DNA of 12,094 nucleotides from Flavobacteriales bacterium UBA7382 (lineage in GTDB: Bacteria; Bacteroidota; Bacteroidia; Flavobacteriales_D; Sanyastnellaceae), in NCBI GenBank assembly GCA_002469765.1, contig DKNS01000198.1, positions 6,850 to 18,943 on the forward strand. Direction: 5' to 3'. Positions within the stretch are counted from its first letter, which is position 1; the number at the start of each line of letters is the position of its first letter. Shown here one piece after another: positions 1-6,755 of the stretch. The notes under the pieces were generated by a model. It was not told the DNA's origin. It worked only from the letters and a program-made list of their open reading frames with translations, and did not search any database. The position numbers and the translations under genes were made by a program.

Positions 1-10
1 GGGGGTGAGC

Positions 11-1399
11 TTAGAGGTGGATGACCTCGTCGTACGCTGCTGCTGCCGCCTCCATCACCGCTTCACTCAAGGTGGGGTGTGGGTGGATGGTTTTGATGAG
101 CTCATGCCCCGTGGTCTCAAGCTTGCGCAACGCCACGATTTCTGCAATCATTTCTGTCACGTTGGCTCCAACCATGTGGCCGCCGAGGAGCTCGCCGTAC
201 TTCGCATCGAAAATGAGTTTGACGAACCCATCTTTGTGGCCAGATGCGCTGGCCTTGCCTGAGGCGGAGAAGGGGAACTTGCCCACTTTGATGTCGTGTC
301 CAGCTTCTTTGGCCGCTTCCTCGGTCATGCCCACACTTGCCACTTCAGGAAAGCAGTAGGTGCAACCAGGGATGTTGCCGTAATCGATGGGTTCAGGTTG
401 GTGTCCGGCAATCTTCTCCACGCAGGTGATGCCCTCGGCCGAGGCCACGTGAGCCAAGGCGGGTCCAGGCACGCAATCTCCGATGGCGTAGTAGCCAGGA
501 ATGTTGGAGGCGTAGTAGTCGTCCACCATGATCTTTCCACGGTCGTGAACGATGCCACATTCTTCGAGCCCGATGTTCTCGATGTTGGACACCACCCCCG
601 CTGCACTCAGAACCACGTCGCATTCGAGGGTTTCTTCGCCCTTTTTCGTCTTCACGGTGACTTTGCATCCGTTGCCGGAAGTATCCACCCCAGTGACTTC
701 TGAGCTGGTCTTGATGTTGATGCCCGCCTTCTTGAAGGTGCGTTCGAGTTGCTTCGAGACTTCTTTGTCCTCCACCGGCACAATGCGGTCGACGTACTCC
801 ACCACAGTCACCTCCGTGCCGATGGCGTTGTAGAAGTAGGCAAACTCGATGCCGATTGCGCCAGAGCCTACAACGACCATCTTCTTAGGCTGCTTTTTGA
901 GGGTCATCGCCTCACGGTAGCCAATCACCTTCTCGCCATCCTGCGGAAGCGAAGGCAATTGACGAGAACGTGCCCCTGTAGCCACAATGATGTGGTCGGC
1001 TTCAAGGGTGGACACGGCACCGTCGGCCGCGGTCACTTCGAGCTTCTTGCCGGGCAGCAACTTGCCGTTGCCCATGATCACGTCGATGTTGTTCTTCTTC
1101 ATCAAAAACGTCACCCCTCCACTCATGCCTTCGGCCACGTCGCGGCTGCGCTTCACCATGCCTTCGAAGTCCACTTTGGGAGCTGCGACTTTGATGCCGT
1201 AATCTTCTGCGTGCTCGATGTATTGAAACACATTGGCGCTCTTCAAAAGTGCCTTGGTTGGGATGCAGCCCCAGTTCAAACAAATGCCGCCCAGCGCCTC
1301 ACGCTCCACCACGGCGGTTTTCAAACCCAATTGCGATGCGCGGATGGCGGTCACATATCCGCCAGGCCCGCTTCCAAGAACAATCACGTCGTACTTCAT
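11..1399 (-). CDS. lpd: Dihydrolipoyl dehydrogenase (E3)
   Basis: This flavoprotein reoxidises the dihydrolipoyl arm of the E2 subunit of pyruvate, 2-oxoglutarate or branched-chain 2-oxoacid dehydrogenase complexes, passing electrons through a disulfide and FAD to NAD+ in the cytoplasm. Visible in the sequence are the N-terminal FAD dinucleotide fold GSGPGG (residues 9-14), the redox-active pair Cys40/Cys45 in GGICLNWGCIPTK, an NAD-binding GSGAIGIEF, the second FAD motif around AIGDC, and the C-terminal dimer-interface HPHPTLSE with the likely catalytic His441-Glu446 dyad. The start at 1399 gives 462 residues, normal for the family, and opens directly into the FAD fold; an in-frame start at 1429 would add ten residues unlike the family. 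It is transcribed away from adk. The fused E1 gene lies about 2.6 kb away on the other strand. Identification is firm; which complex it serves cannot be read from the sequence, and many Bacteroidota use one or a few E3s for several complexes. Confidence 0.97.
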   Translation of the reverse strand: MKYDVIVLGSGPGGYVTAIRASQLGLKTAVVEREALGGICLNWGCIPTKALLKSANVFQYIEHAEDYGIKVAAPKVDFEGMVKRSRDVAEGMSGGVTFLMKKNNIDVIMGNGKLLPGKKLEVTAADGAVSTLEADHIIVATGARSRQLPSLPQDGEKVIGYREAMTLKKQPKKMVVVGSGAIGIEFAYFYNAIGTEVTVVEYVDRIVPVEDKEVSKQLERTFKKAGINIKTSSEVTGVDTSGNGCKVTVKTKKGEETLECDVVLSAAGVVSNIENIGLEECGIVHDRGKIMVDDYYASNIPGYYAIGDCVPGPALAHVASAEGITCVEKIAGHQPEPIDYGNIPGCTYCFPEVASVGMTEEAAKEAGHDIKVGKFPFSASGKASASGHKDGFVKLIFDAKYGELLGGHMVGANVTEMIAEIVALRKLETTGHELIKTIHPHPTLSEAVMEAAAAAYDEVIHL

Positions 1400-1403
1400 G
1401 CCG

Positions 1404-1411
1404 CGAAGGTA
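1404..1411 (-). promoter_or_regulatory. Possible -7 element of lpd (TACCTTCG)
   Basis: Read on the minus strand, TACCTTCG matches the Bacteroidota -7 consensus TAnnTTTG at all but one fixed position. It ends four bases before the lpd ATG, so a transcript starting at the usual distance would begin at or next to the start codon and be essentially leaderless. No convincing -33 TTTG lies at the expected distance; a TTG about 15 bases upstream is the nearest candidate. Because of the mismatch and missing -33 box this is a weak call. Confidence 0.3.
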
Positions 1412-1430
1412 CTGCCTTGAAGCATTCAAC

Positions 1431-1438
1431 TATCTTCG
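1431..1438 (+). promoter_or_regulatory. adk: Possible -7 element of the adk operon (TATCTTCG)
   Basis: TATCTTCG, followed by CA, has one mismatch to the TAnnTTTG -7 consensus of Bacteroidota and closely resembles the TATCTTTGCA form common in this phylum. It would start a transcript about 30 bases before adk, leaving room for the AAAGGAA ribosome-binding sequence. No clear -33 box is seen at the usual distance. Confidence 0.4.
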
Positions 1439-1460
1439 CATTTTCCCCAAAGAATCCACG

Positions 1461-1467
1461 AAAGGAA
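1461..1467 (+). promoter_or_regulatory. adk: Ribosome-binding site of adk
   Basis: AAAGGAA lies seven bases before the ATG at 1475, a normal Shine-Dalgarno spacing. It supports that start codon, which also opens directly into the P-loop strand of adenylate kinase. Confidence 0.6.
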
Positions 1468-1474
1468 CACAGCG

Positions 1475-2044
1475 ATGAGGAACTTGATTTTGTTTGGCCC
1501 TCCAGGGGCAGGGAAGGGCACCCAGAGTGCTTTTTTGGTGAAACATTACAGCCTGGTTCACCTCAGCACTGGAGACATTTTTCGAGCCAACATCAAGGGG
1601 GAAACGGAGTTGGGGAAGTTGGCCAAAAGCTACATGAACAAAGGGCAACTCGTGCCCGACGACGTGACCATACGCATGCTTGAATCGGAGGTGGACAAGC
1701 ACCCTGATGTGGCAGGATTCATCTTCGACGGATTCCCGCGCACCACAGCTCAGGCGGCTGCCCTGGATGCCTTCCTCGAAGGGAAAGGCCAAACCATCTC
1801 TTCAATGCTCGCTTTGGAAGTTCCTGAGGAAGAATTGAAGCAGCGCTTGCTGGCGCGCGCAGCCACCTCAGGCCGCGCAGACGACGCCGATCCGGCGGTC
1901 GTCCAGAAGCGCATCGACGTTTACAACGCAGAGACGGCCCCGGTGGCAGACCACTACCGCACAGCGGGCAAGTACCAAGGAATCGACGGGGTCGGCTCCA
2001 TCGCAGACATCACCGAGCGGCTCACCGGTGCGATCGGCGCCTGA
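1475..2044 (+). CDS. adk: Adenylate kinase
   Basis: Adenylate kinase interconverts ATP + AMP and two ADP, balancing the adenylate pool in the cytoplasm. The 189-residue product starts with the P-loop GPPGAGKGT at about residues 8-16, then the AMP-binding STGDIFRANI and GFPRTTAQA segments. A short lid follows, containing the RAATSGRADD stretch and no zinc-binding cysteines. The length and short lid fit the compact adenylate kinases usual in Bacteroidota rather than the approximately 214-residue long-lid form. It is the first gene of a tight plus-strand operon, with only three bases between its TGA and the ATG of obgE. A -7-like element and an AAAGGAA site precede it. Confidence 0.97.
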   Translation: MRNLILFGPPGAGKGTQSAFLVKHYSLVHLSTGDIFRANIKGETELGKLAKSYMNKGQLVPDDVTIRMLESEVDKHPDVAGFIFDGFPRTTAQAAALDAFLEGKGQTISSMLALEVPEEELKQRLLARAATSGRADDADPAVVQKRIDVYNAETAPVADHYRTAGKYQGIDGVGSIADITERLTGAIGA

Positions 2045-2047
2045 GGA

Positions 2048-3079
2048 ATGGCCAGCCAAAACTTCGTCGATTACGTCAAGATTTGTTGCCGCTCCGGAAA
2101 GGGGGGGCAGGGGTCGACGCACATGCACCGCGACAAGACCACCTCGAAAGGCGGTCCAGACGGCGGCGACGGCGGTCGTGGTGGCCATGTGATCATCCGT
2201 GGCAACAACCAACTTTGGACGCTCCTCCACTTGAAGTACCAGCGCCACGTGATTGCGGCCCATGGCGAGGGAGGTTCCGGAAACCGAAAGCACGGTGGGG
2301 ACGGCAAGGACGCCGTCATCGAGGTGCCGTTGGGCACCTTGGTCAAGGACGCCGAGACGGGGGAGACTCAAATTGAAATTACAGAGCATGGCCAAACTGT
2401 GGTGGCCACTGCTGGCGGGCGCGGCGGGATGGGGAACGACCACTTCAAGTCGCCCACCAACCAAGCCCCTCGGTATGCGCAGCCTGGTGAGGACGGCCAG
2501 GAGGAATGGAAAATCCTGGAGCTGAAGCTGCTCGCCGACGTCGGGCTTGTGGGGTTCCCTAACGCAGGGAAATCCACCTTGTTGAGCGTTGTGAGTGCGG
2601 CCAAGCCCGAGATTGCCGATTATCCTTTCACGACCCTGCGTCCCAACCTTGGCATGGTGGCCCACCGCGACAACAAGAGCTTTGTCATGGCCGACATCCC
2701 GGGCATCATTGAAGGTGCTGCAGAAGGAAAAGGGCTGGGTCTTCGATTCCTGCGTCACATTGAGCGCAACCCGGTGCTGTTGTTCTTGGTCCCTGCGGAC
2801 TCGGACGACATTTTTGCTGAGTACCAAACTCTGCGCAAGGAACTGGAGAAGTACAATCCGGACTTGATGGAGAAGCAGCACATCTTGGCTGTCAGCAAAT
2901 GCGACATGCTCGACGACGAGCTTGAGCTGGAATTGCGCCAGGAGTTGGCCCAACACTTGGAAGAGTCGCCGTTGTTCTTCAGCAGCGTGGCCCAGCAAGG
3001 GCTGCAGCCCCTCAAGGATGCTGTATGGAAAGCCATTGTGCAGGCCAACCCGTTGCTTCACAACCCCCATTTTCAATGA
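2048..3079 (+). CDS. obgE: Obg family GTPase, ribosome assembly
   Basis: Obg is an essential GTPase that binds the large ribosomal subunit during late assembly and links growth to nucleotide levels. The 343-residue protein has the glycine-rich Obg domain (about 1-160), with runs such as SGKGGQGS, GGPDGGDGGRGG and GGRGGMGNDHFKSPTNQAPR. A G domain follows: G1 GFPNAGKST at 169-177, the YPFTTLRPN switch I, and G3 DIPGIIEGA from residue 216. G4 appears as SKCD at 283-286 rather than NKxD, and G5 as SSVAQQG. From memory, S/T in the first G4 position is normal among Bacteroidota Obg proteins, so this is not treated as inactivating. There is no C-terminal OCT extension. It sits three bases after adk, with GAGGA before the ATG, and its stop overlaps the psuG start as ATGA, implying translational coupling. 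Confidence 0.97.
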   Translation: MASQNFVDYVKICCRSGKGGQGSTHMHRDKTTSKGGPDGGDGGRGGHVIIRGNNQLWTLLHLKYQRHVIAAHGEGGSGNRKHGGDGKDAVIEVPLGTLVKDAETGETQIEITEHGQTVVATAGGRGGMGNDHFKSPTNQAPRYAQPGEDGQEEWKILELKLLADVGLVGFPNAGKSTLLSVVSAAKPEIADYPFTTLRPNLGMVAHRDNKSFVMADIPGIIEGAAEGKGLGLRFLRHIERNPVLLFLVPADSDDIFAEYQTLRKELEKYNPDLMEKQHILAVSKCDMLDDELELELRQELAQHLEESPLFFSSVAQQGLQPLKDAVWKAIVQANPLLHNPHFQ

Positions 3080-3987
3080 GCACATCGTCTTGGTTGTCGG
3101 TGGCGGAGGAAGTTCAAGATGCCCTGGCTGAGGGACGACCTGTCGTTGCCTTGGAGTCCACCATCGTGGCCCACGGCATGCCTTTTCCAGCCAACCTCGA
3201 CACTGCACGTGAGGTCGAGTCCATCGTGCGCGCCCAAGGTGCCGTCCCAGCCACTGTGGCGGTGGTGGACGGCAAATTGCAAGTGGGTTGCTCGGAAGCC
3301 ATCCTGCACCGCTTGGCCTCCGAATCTGGCGTTTCCAAAGTGTCCCGTCGCGACCTCCCTGTGGTGCTGGCCCATGGCACCTTGGGCGCCACCACCGTCA
3401 GCGGCACGTTGATTGGGGCGGGTCTTGCGGGGATTGGGGTGTTTGTGACCGGGGGCATCGGTGGGGTGCATCGGGGTGTGGCGGACACGTGGGACATCAG
3501 CGCGGACCTCGGAGAACTGGCCCAGCACAACGTAGCTGTGGTCAGTGCAGGGGCTAAGTCGATTTTGGATTTGCCCAAAACCTTGGAGGTCCTCGAAACC
3601 CAGGGAATCACTGTGCTGGGGTACGGCACCGATGAGTTCCCCGCGTTTTTCACACCCCGCAGCGGCTTGGCGATCGCCCACCGTGCTGATTCTCCTGAAG
3701 ACGTTGCGCGCATGATGCGCGCGAAGTGGGGTCTGGGTCTGACGGGCGGTGTGCTCGTGGCCAACCCAGTGCCAGAGTCGGCAGGCTTCGACGCCACAAG
3801 TGCAACGGAAGAGGCGTTGACTGCAGCCGATCGCCAGGGTGTGGAAGGCAAGGCACTCACGCCGTTTTTACTCAAGTTCATCGCGCAGGCGACGGAAGGA
3901 AAAAGTTTGGCGGCAAACGTGGCCTTGGTGAAACACAACGCCAAGGTCGGAGGGCAAATCGCCAAGGCTTACGCAGCCCAGGGCTGA
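3076..3987 (+). CDS. psuG: Pseudouridine-5'-phosphate glycosidase
   Basis: This enzyme reversibly splits pseudouridine 5'-phosphate into uracil and ribose 5-phosphate, the step after PsuK kinase in pseudouridine salvage. The 303-residue product has the family signatures ALESTIVAHGMPFP, with the likely catalytic glutamate at residue 27. GGIGGVHRG and an aspartate-rich DTWDISADL at about 137-144, a probable metal-site region, follow. The sequence SAGAKSILDL carries Lys161, the counterpart of the Schiff-base lysine of E. coli YeiN. The late ...GKSLAANVALVKHNAKVG segment is also typical of the family. The ATG at 3076 overlaps the obgE stop (ATGA) and gives the expected length; an in-frame ATG at 3025 inside obgE would add 17 unrelated residues. 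No psuK-like kinase is seen in this window, so phosphorylated pseudouridine must come from elsewhere or the kinase lies at another locus. The placement behind obgE suggests co-expression with ribosome/nucleotide functions. Confidence 0.93.
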   Translation: MSTSSWLSVAEEVQDALAEGRPVVALESTIVAHGMPFPANLDTAREVESIVRAQGAVPATVAVVDGKLQVGCSEAILHRLASESGVSKVSRRDLPVVLAHGTLGATTVSGTLIGAGLAGIGVFVTGGIGGVHRGVADTWDISADLGELAQHNVAVVSAGAKSILDLPKTLEVLETQGITVLGYGTDEFPAFFTPRSGLAIAHRADSPEDVARMMRAKWGLGLTGGVLVANPVPESAGFDATSATEEALTAADRQGVEGKALTPFLLKFIAQATEGKSLAANVALVKHNAKVGGQIAKAYAAQG

Positions 3988-3996
3988 GCCCCTTCT

Positions 3997-4003
3997 AAGG
4001 AGG
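3997..4003 (+). promoter_or_regulatory. AAGGAGG sequence, badly placed as an RBS
   Basis: A perfect AAGGAGG, with a further GGAGG just downstream, lies after psuG but 26 bases before the ATG at 4030 and 17 before an in-frame TTG at 4021. Both distances are too long for ordinary Shine-Dalgarno use. It also lies upstream of the -7 element at 4016-4023, so it would not be in a transcript starting from that promoter. It could matter only for read-through transcripts from psuG, or be chance in purine-rich sequence. Confidence 0.3.
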
Positions 4004-4015
4004 CGGAGGTCTGCG

Positions 4016-4023
4016 TACTTTTG
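4016..4023 (+). promoter_or_regulatory. -7 promoter element of the E1 gene (TACTTTTG)
   Basis: TACTTTTG, followed by CA, is a perfect match to the Bacteroidota -7 consensus TAnnTTTG. It ends only six bases before the ATG at 4030. In this phylum transcription usually starts a few bases after this element, so the predicted 5' end falls at or within a base or two of the start codon, making the mRNA leaderless or nearly so. No clear -33 TTTG is present about 20 bases upstream. This implies the E1-S4 pair has its own promoter rather than relying on read-through from psuG. Confidence 0.6.
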
Positions 4024-4029
4024 CACTCC

Positions 4030-6420
4030 ATGGCGGCAACTTCCACCACCCCGACCAACCAAGAGGTTCAAGCGTTTCGAGAAACGCTGCTTGCAGATTT
4101 CAAATTGATGTGCCTCAGCCGTGAAGCCTCGCTTCTCGGACGCAAAGAAGTGCTGACAGGAAAGGCGAAGTTTGGGATTTTTGGGGACGGGAAGGAGATG
4201 GCACAAGTGGCGCTCGCCAAGGTGTTGCAGCCGGGCGACTGGCGTTCTGGATACTACAGGGACCAAACGCTCATGATGGCCAAGGGCTTGTTGAGCGTGC
4301 AACAATACTTCGCCGCGTTGTATGCCCATGCGGATGTGGCTGCAGATCCTTCTTCAGGCGGACGTCAGATGGGCGGCCACTTCGCCACCCGCACGTTGGA
4401 GGATGACGGCAGCTGGGGGAATTTGATGGCAGGCTTCAACAGCTCGCCAGACGTGTCGCCCACAGGGGCGCAAATGCCGAGGTTGGTGGGGCTTGCCCAG
4501 GCGAGCAAGGTGTTCCGGGCGCTGCCAGAATTGGCGTCCTCGATGGAGACCTTCACCTCTGGCGGCAACGAAATCGCCGTTGGTACGATTGGAGACGCAA
4601 GCACCTCGGAAGGCATGTTCTGGGAATCCATGAATGCGGCGTGTGTGTTGGAGGTCCCCATGTTGATGAGCGTGTGGGACGACGGCTATGGCATCTCTGT
4701 GCCCAAGAAGCACCAAACCGTCAAGGAAAGCATCTCCACGGCCTTGTCGGGCTTCCAGCGCGAAGAAGCCACCAACGGCTTGGTCATTTACTGTGTCAAG
4801 GGATGGGATTATCCGGCTTTGGTTGCGACGTACGAAGAGGCGGCGAAGCGCTGCCGTGAGGAACACGTGCCCGTGTTGGTGCACGTGGAAGAGGTGACCC
4901 AACCGCAGGGCCACAGCACCTCGGGTTCCCACGAGCGTTACAAATCTGAGGAGCGTCTTGCCTGGGCCAAGGAATTTGATTGCATCAAAAAGATGTCCGA
5001 GTTCTTGATCTGCGAAGGGGCCGCCTCAGACGACGAATTGCAGGCAATTCGAAAGGAGGCCAAAAAAGACGTTCGCGTCCAACAGAAGGCGGCCTGGGCG
5101 GCTTTCCGCACGGCCATCGACGACGAGCGACTCTCGGCTTGTGACGTCCTCCAGCCGGTGGATGCCATTCGTGCCGAAGCGCTCCGCAACAATGCAGACG
5201 CCGGCCGTGCAGAGGTGGCGCAGGCGGTCAGGCAGTCGCTCGCTGACACCGCAGGAAAAGAGACGTCGGCCCGCACCAACCTGGGCGGTTGGCTGTCGGC
5301 GTTCGAGCGAGACAACCGGCAACGGTACAACGCCCACCTCTACAGCGAGGGCAACGACAACGCCCTTGACGTTGAGCCTGTGCCCGCCACCTACAGTGCG
5401 GATCCGGAGTTGGTTGATGGCCGTCAAGTGCTTCAGCGCAACTTTGAAGTGATGTTTGAACGCGACGCCCGGGTATTGACATTTGGTGAAGACACCGGCG
5501 GCATCGGAGGGGTCAACCAAGTGATGGAGGGCATGCAGGAGAAGTTCGGTGCGACGCGCGTCAGCGACACCGGCATCCGGGAGTGCACCATTCTTGGCCA
5601 AGGTATTGGCATGGCCATGCGCGGATTGAAGCCCATTGCGGAGATCCAGTACTTGGACTACCTCTACTATGCGTTGCAGTTGATGCGCGACGACTTGGCC
5701 ACGGTCCGTTACCGCACCGCGGGCGGGCAAAAGGCACCGCTCATTGTGCGCACACGAGGCCATCGCTTGGAAGGCATTTGGCACAGCGGGTCGCCCATGG
5801 GCGCCATCGTGAACTCGGTGCGAGGGATGCATGTATGTGTGCCGCGCAACATGACCCAGGCAGCAGGCATGTACAACACCTTGATGGCTGCTGACGAGCC
5901 GGCGTTGGTGGTGGAGTGCCTGAACGGGTACCGAAAGAAAGAAGCCTGTCCCGACAACCTCGGGGAATTCCGCGTGCCGCTCGGCAACGTGGAAGTGCTG
6001 CGTGAGGGTGCGGATTTGACCATGTTGTCCTACGGTTCCACGTTGCACTTGTGTCAAGAAGCCTGCAGCCGGTTGTCCGACTTGGGCGTGGAGGTGGAGC
6101 TCATCGACGCGCAGACCTTGCTGCCCTTTGATTTGGAGGGCGAGACGGCACGGTCTGTGGCGAAGACGAACCGGTTGTTGGTGGTGGACGAGGATGTCCC
6201 AGGTGGCGCTGCGGCCTACCTGTTGGATGCGGTGCTGAACGGCCAAGGTGCCTGGAACGTGCTGGACGGCCAAGCCCAAACCTTGACTGCCAAGCCCCAC
6301 TTGCCCGCCTACGGCAGCGATGGGGATTACTTCTCCAAGCCCAGCTTGGAAGACATTGTTGAAACGGCGTACAACGTCATGCGCGAAGTGGATCCGACGA
6401 ACCACCCTTCGTTGCGATGA
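4030..6420 (+). CDS. Fused 2-oxoacid dehydrogenase E1 (alpha+beta)
   Basis: This thiamine-diphosphate enzyme decarboxylates a 2-oxoacid and transfers the acyl group to the lipoyl arm of E2. The 796-residue protein is one chain carrying both halves that are separate subunits in most bacteria. The E1 alpha part (about 20-340) has the cofactor motif in the form GDAS (188-191) with WDDGYGIS from 216, instead of GDG...NN. A helical linker follows (about 340-460). The E1 beta part (about 460-790) has FGEDTGGIGGV, whose Glu487 is the probable TPP-activating glutamate, then DTGIRE, GLKPIAEIQYLDYL, and the transketolase C-terminal domain with DAQTLLPFD. Fused E1s of this type in Bacteroidota are usually annotated as branched-chain (2-oxoisovalerate) dehydrogenase, which is my preferred reading; pyruvate is possible. 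The ATG at 4030 was preferred to a TTG at 4021 because of the -7 element that runs into the latter. E2 is absent from the window; E3 is lpd nearby. Confidence 0.92.
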   Translation: MAATSTTPTNQEVQAFRETLLADFKLMCLSREASLLGRKEVLTGKAKFGIFGDGKEMAQVALAKVLQPGDWRSGYYRDQTLMMAKGLLSVQQYFAALYAHADVAADPSSGGRQMGGHFATRTLEDDGSWGNLMAGFNSSPDVSPTGAQMPRLVGLAQASKVFRALPELASSMETFTSGGNEIAVGTIGDASTSEGMFWESMNAACVLEVPMLMSVWDDGYGISVPKKHQTVKESISTALSGFQREEATNGLVIYCVKGWDYPALVATYEEAAKRCREEHVPVLVHVEEVTQPQGHSTSGSHERYKSEERLAWAKEFDCIKKMSEFLICEGAASDDELQAIRKEAKKDVRVQQKAAWAAFRTAIDDERLSACDVLQPVDAIRAEALRNNADAGRAEVAQAVRQSLADTAGKETSARTNLGGWLSAFERDNRQRYNAHLYSEGNDNALDVEPVPATYSADPELVDGRQVLQRNFEVMFERDARVLTFGEDTGGIGGVNQVMEGMQEKFGATRVSDTGIRECTILGQGIGMAMRGLKPIAEIQYLDYLYYALQLMRDDLATVRYRTAGGQKAPLIVRTRGHRLEGIWHSGSPMGAIVNSVRGMHVCVPRNMTQAAGMYNTLMAADEPALVVECLNGYRKKEACPDNLGEFRVPLGNVEVLREGADLTMLSYGSTLHLCQEACSRLSDLGVEVELIDAQTLLPFDLEGETARSVAKTNRLLVVDEDVPGGAAAYLLDAVLNGQGAWNVLDGQAQTLTAKPHLPAYGSDGDYFSKPSLEDIVETAYNVMREVDPTNHPSLR

Positions 6421-6656
6421 GCGAGGCGCGCCAAGCATTCGGCATCCACACCGAGTACATCGACCTGCTTCAATTCTTGAAGGCCACGGGCATTGCGGCC
6501 ACGGGTGGGGAAGCCAAGGCAATTGTCGACGAAGGATTGGTTGCCGTCAACGGCGAGGCGGAAGCGCGTCGGCGTCGGAAGTTGCGCCCAGGGGACACCC
6601 TTGATTTGGCCTTGGACCCGGCAGAGGCTTGGGTCATTTTAGAACGCGAGGCCTGA
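6417..6656 (+). CDS. Small S4-domain RNA-binding protein (YbcJ-like)
   Basis: The 79-residue product is almost entirely one S4 RNA-binding fold. After a short N-terminal tail come the DLLQFLKATGIAATGGEAKAI helix-turn-helix, then EGLVAVNGEAEARRRRKLRPGD, the basic strand-loop typical of S4 domains, and a short acidic tail. The spacing and the GGEAK, NGE and RRRRKLRPGD blocks match the small stand-alone YbcJ family, which is thought to bind structured RNA such as rRNA, though its precise role is not established. It overlaps the E1 stop codon as ATGA and so is probably translationally coupled to a metabolic gene with no obvious functional link. Upstream in-frame starts are excluded by the E1 frame and family length. 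Confidence 0.88.
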   Translation: MSEARQAFGIHTEYIDLLQFLKATGIAATGGEAKAIVDEGLVAVNGEAEARRRRKLRPGDTLDLALDPAEAWVILEREA

Positions 6657-6755
6657 TTTCCCAGAATATTTCGCCCGTGTCCCGTGAACAACCTTCGCCC
6701 AAGTGAGGACAGATCGTCGGGGGTCTTGCCGCATCTTGCGAATCAAACTCCAGCC

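Noticed and set aside
2891..2905. SKCD in Obg as a broken G4 motif
   Set aside because: A Ser/Thr at the first position is, from memory, usual in Bacteroidota Obg proteins and all other G motifs are intact.
1868..3208. Long open frame antisense to adk and obgE
   Set aside because: It mirrors the codon structure of well-supported genes on the other strand in G+C-rich DNA, and its translation shows no recognisable family or start signals.
3975..3992. Inverted repeats AGCCC-A-GGGCT and GGGC-TGA-GCCC at the end of psuG as a terminator
   Set aside because: The loops are one to three bases, the alternatives compete with each other, and no T-run follows.
5026..6522. Open frame of nearly 500 codons antisense to the E1 gene
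   Set aside because: It overlaps fully a gene with clear domain motifs, has a His/Arg/Gln-rich composition typical of antisense shadows, and no domain.
6684..6755. Earlier GTG start for the TonB receptor
   Set aside because: It would place 24 polar residues before the signal peptide, which begins properly at the ATG at 6756.
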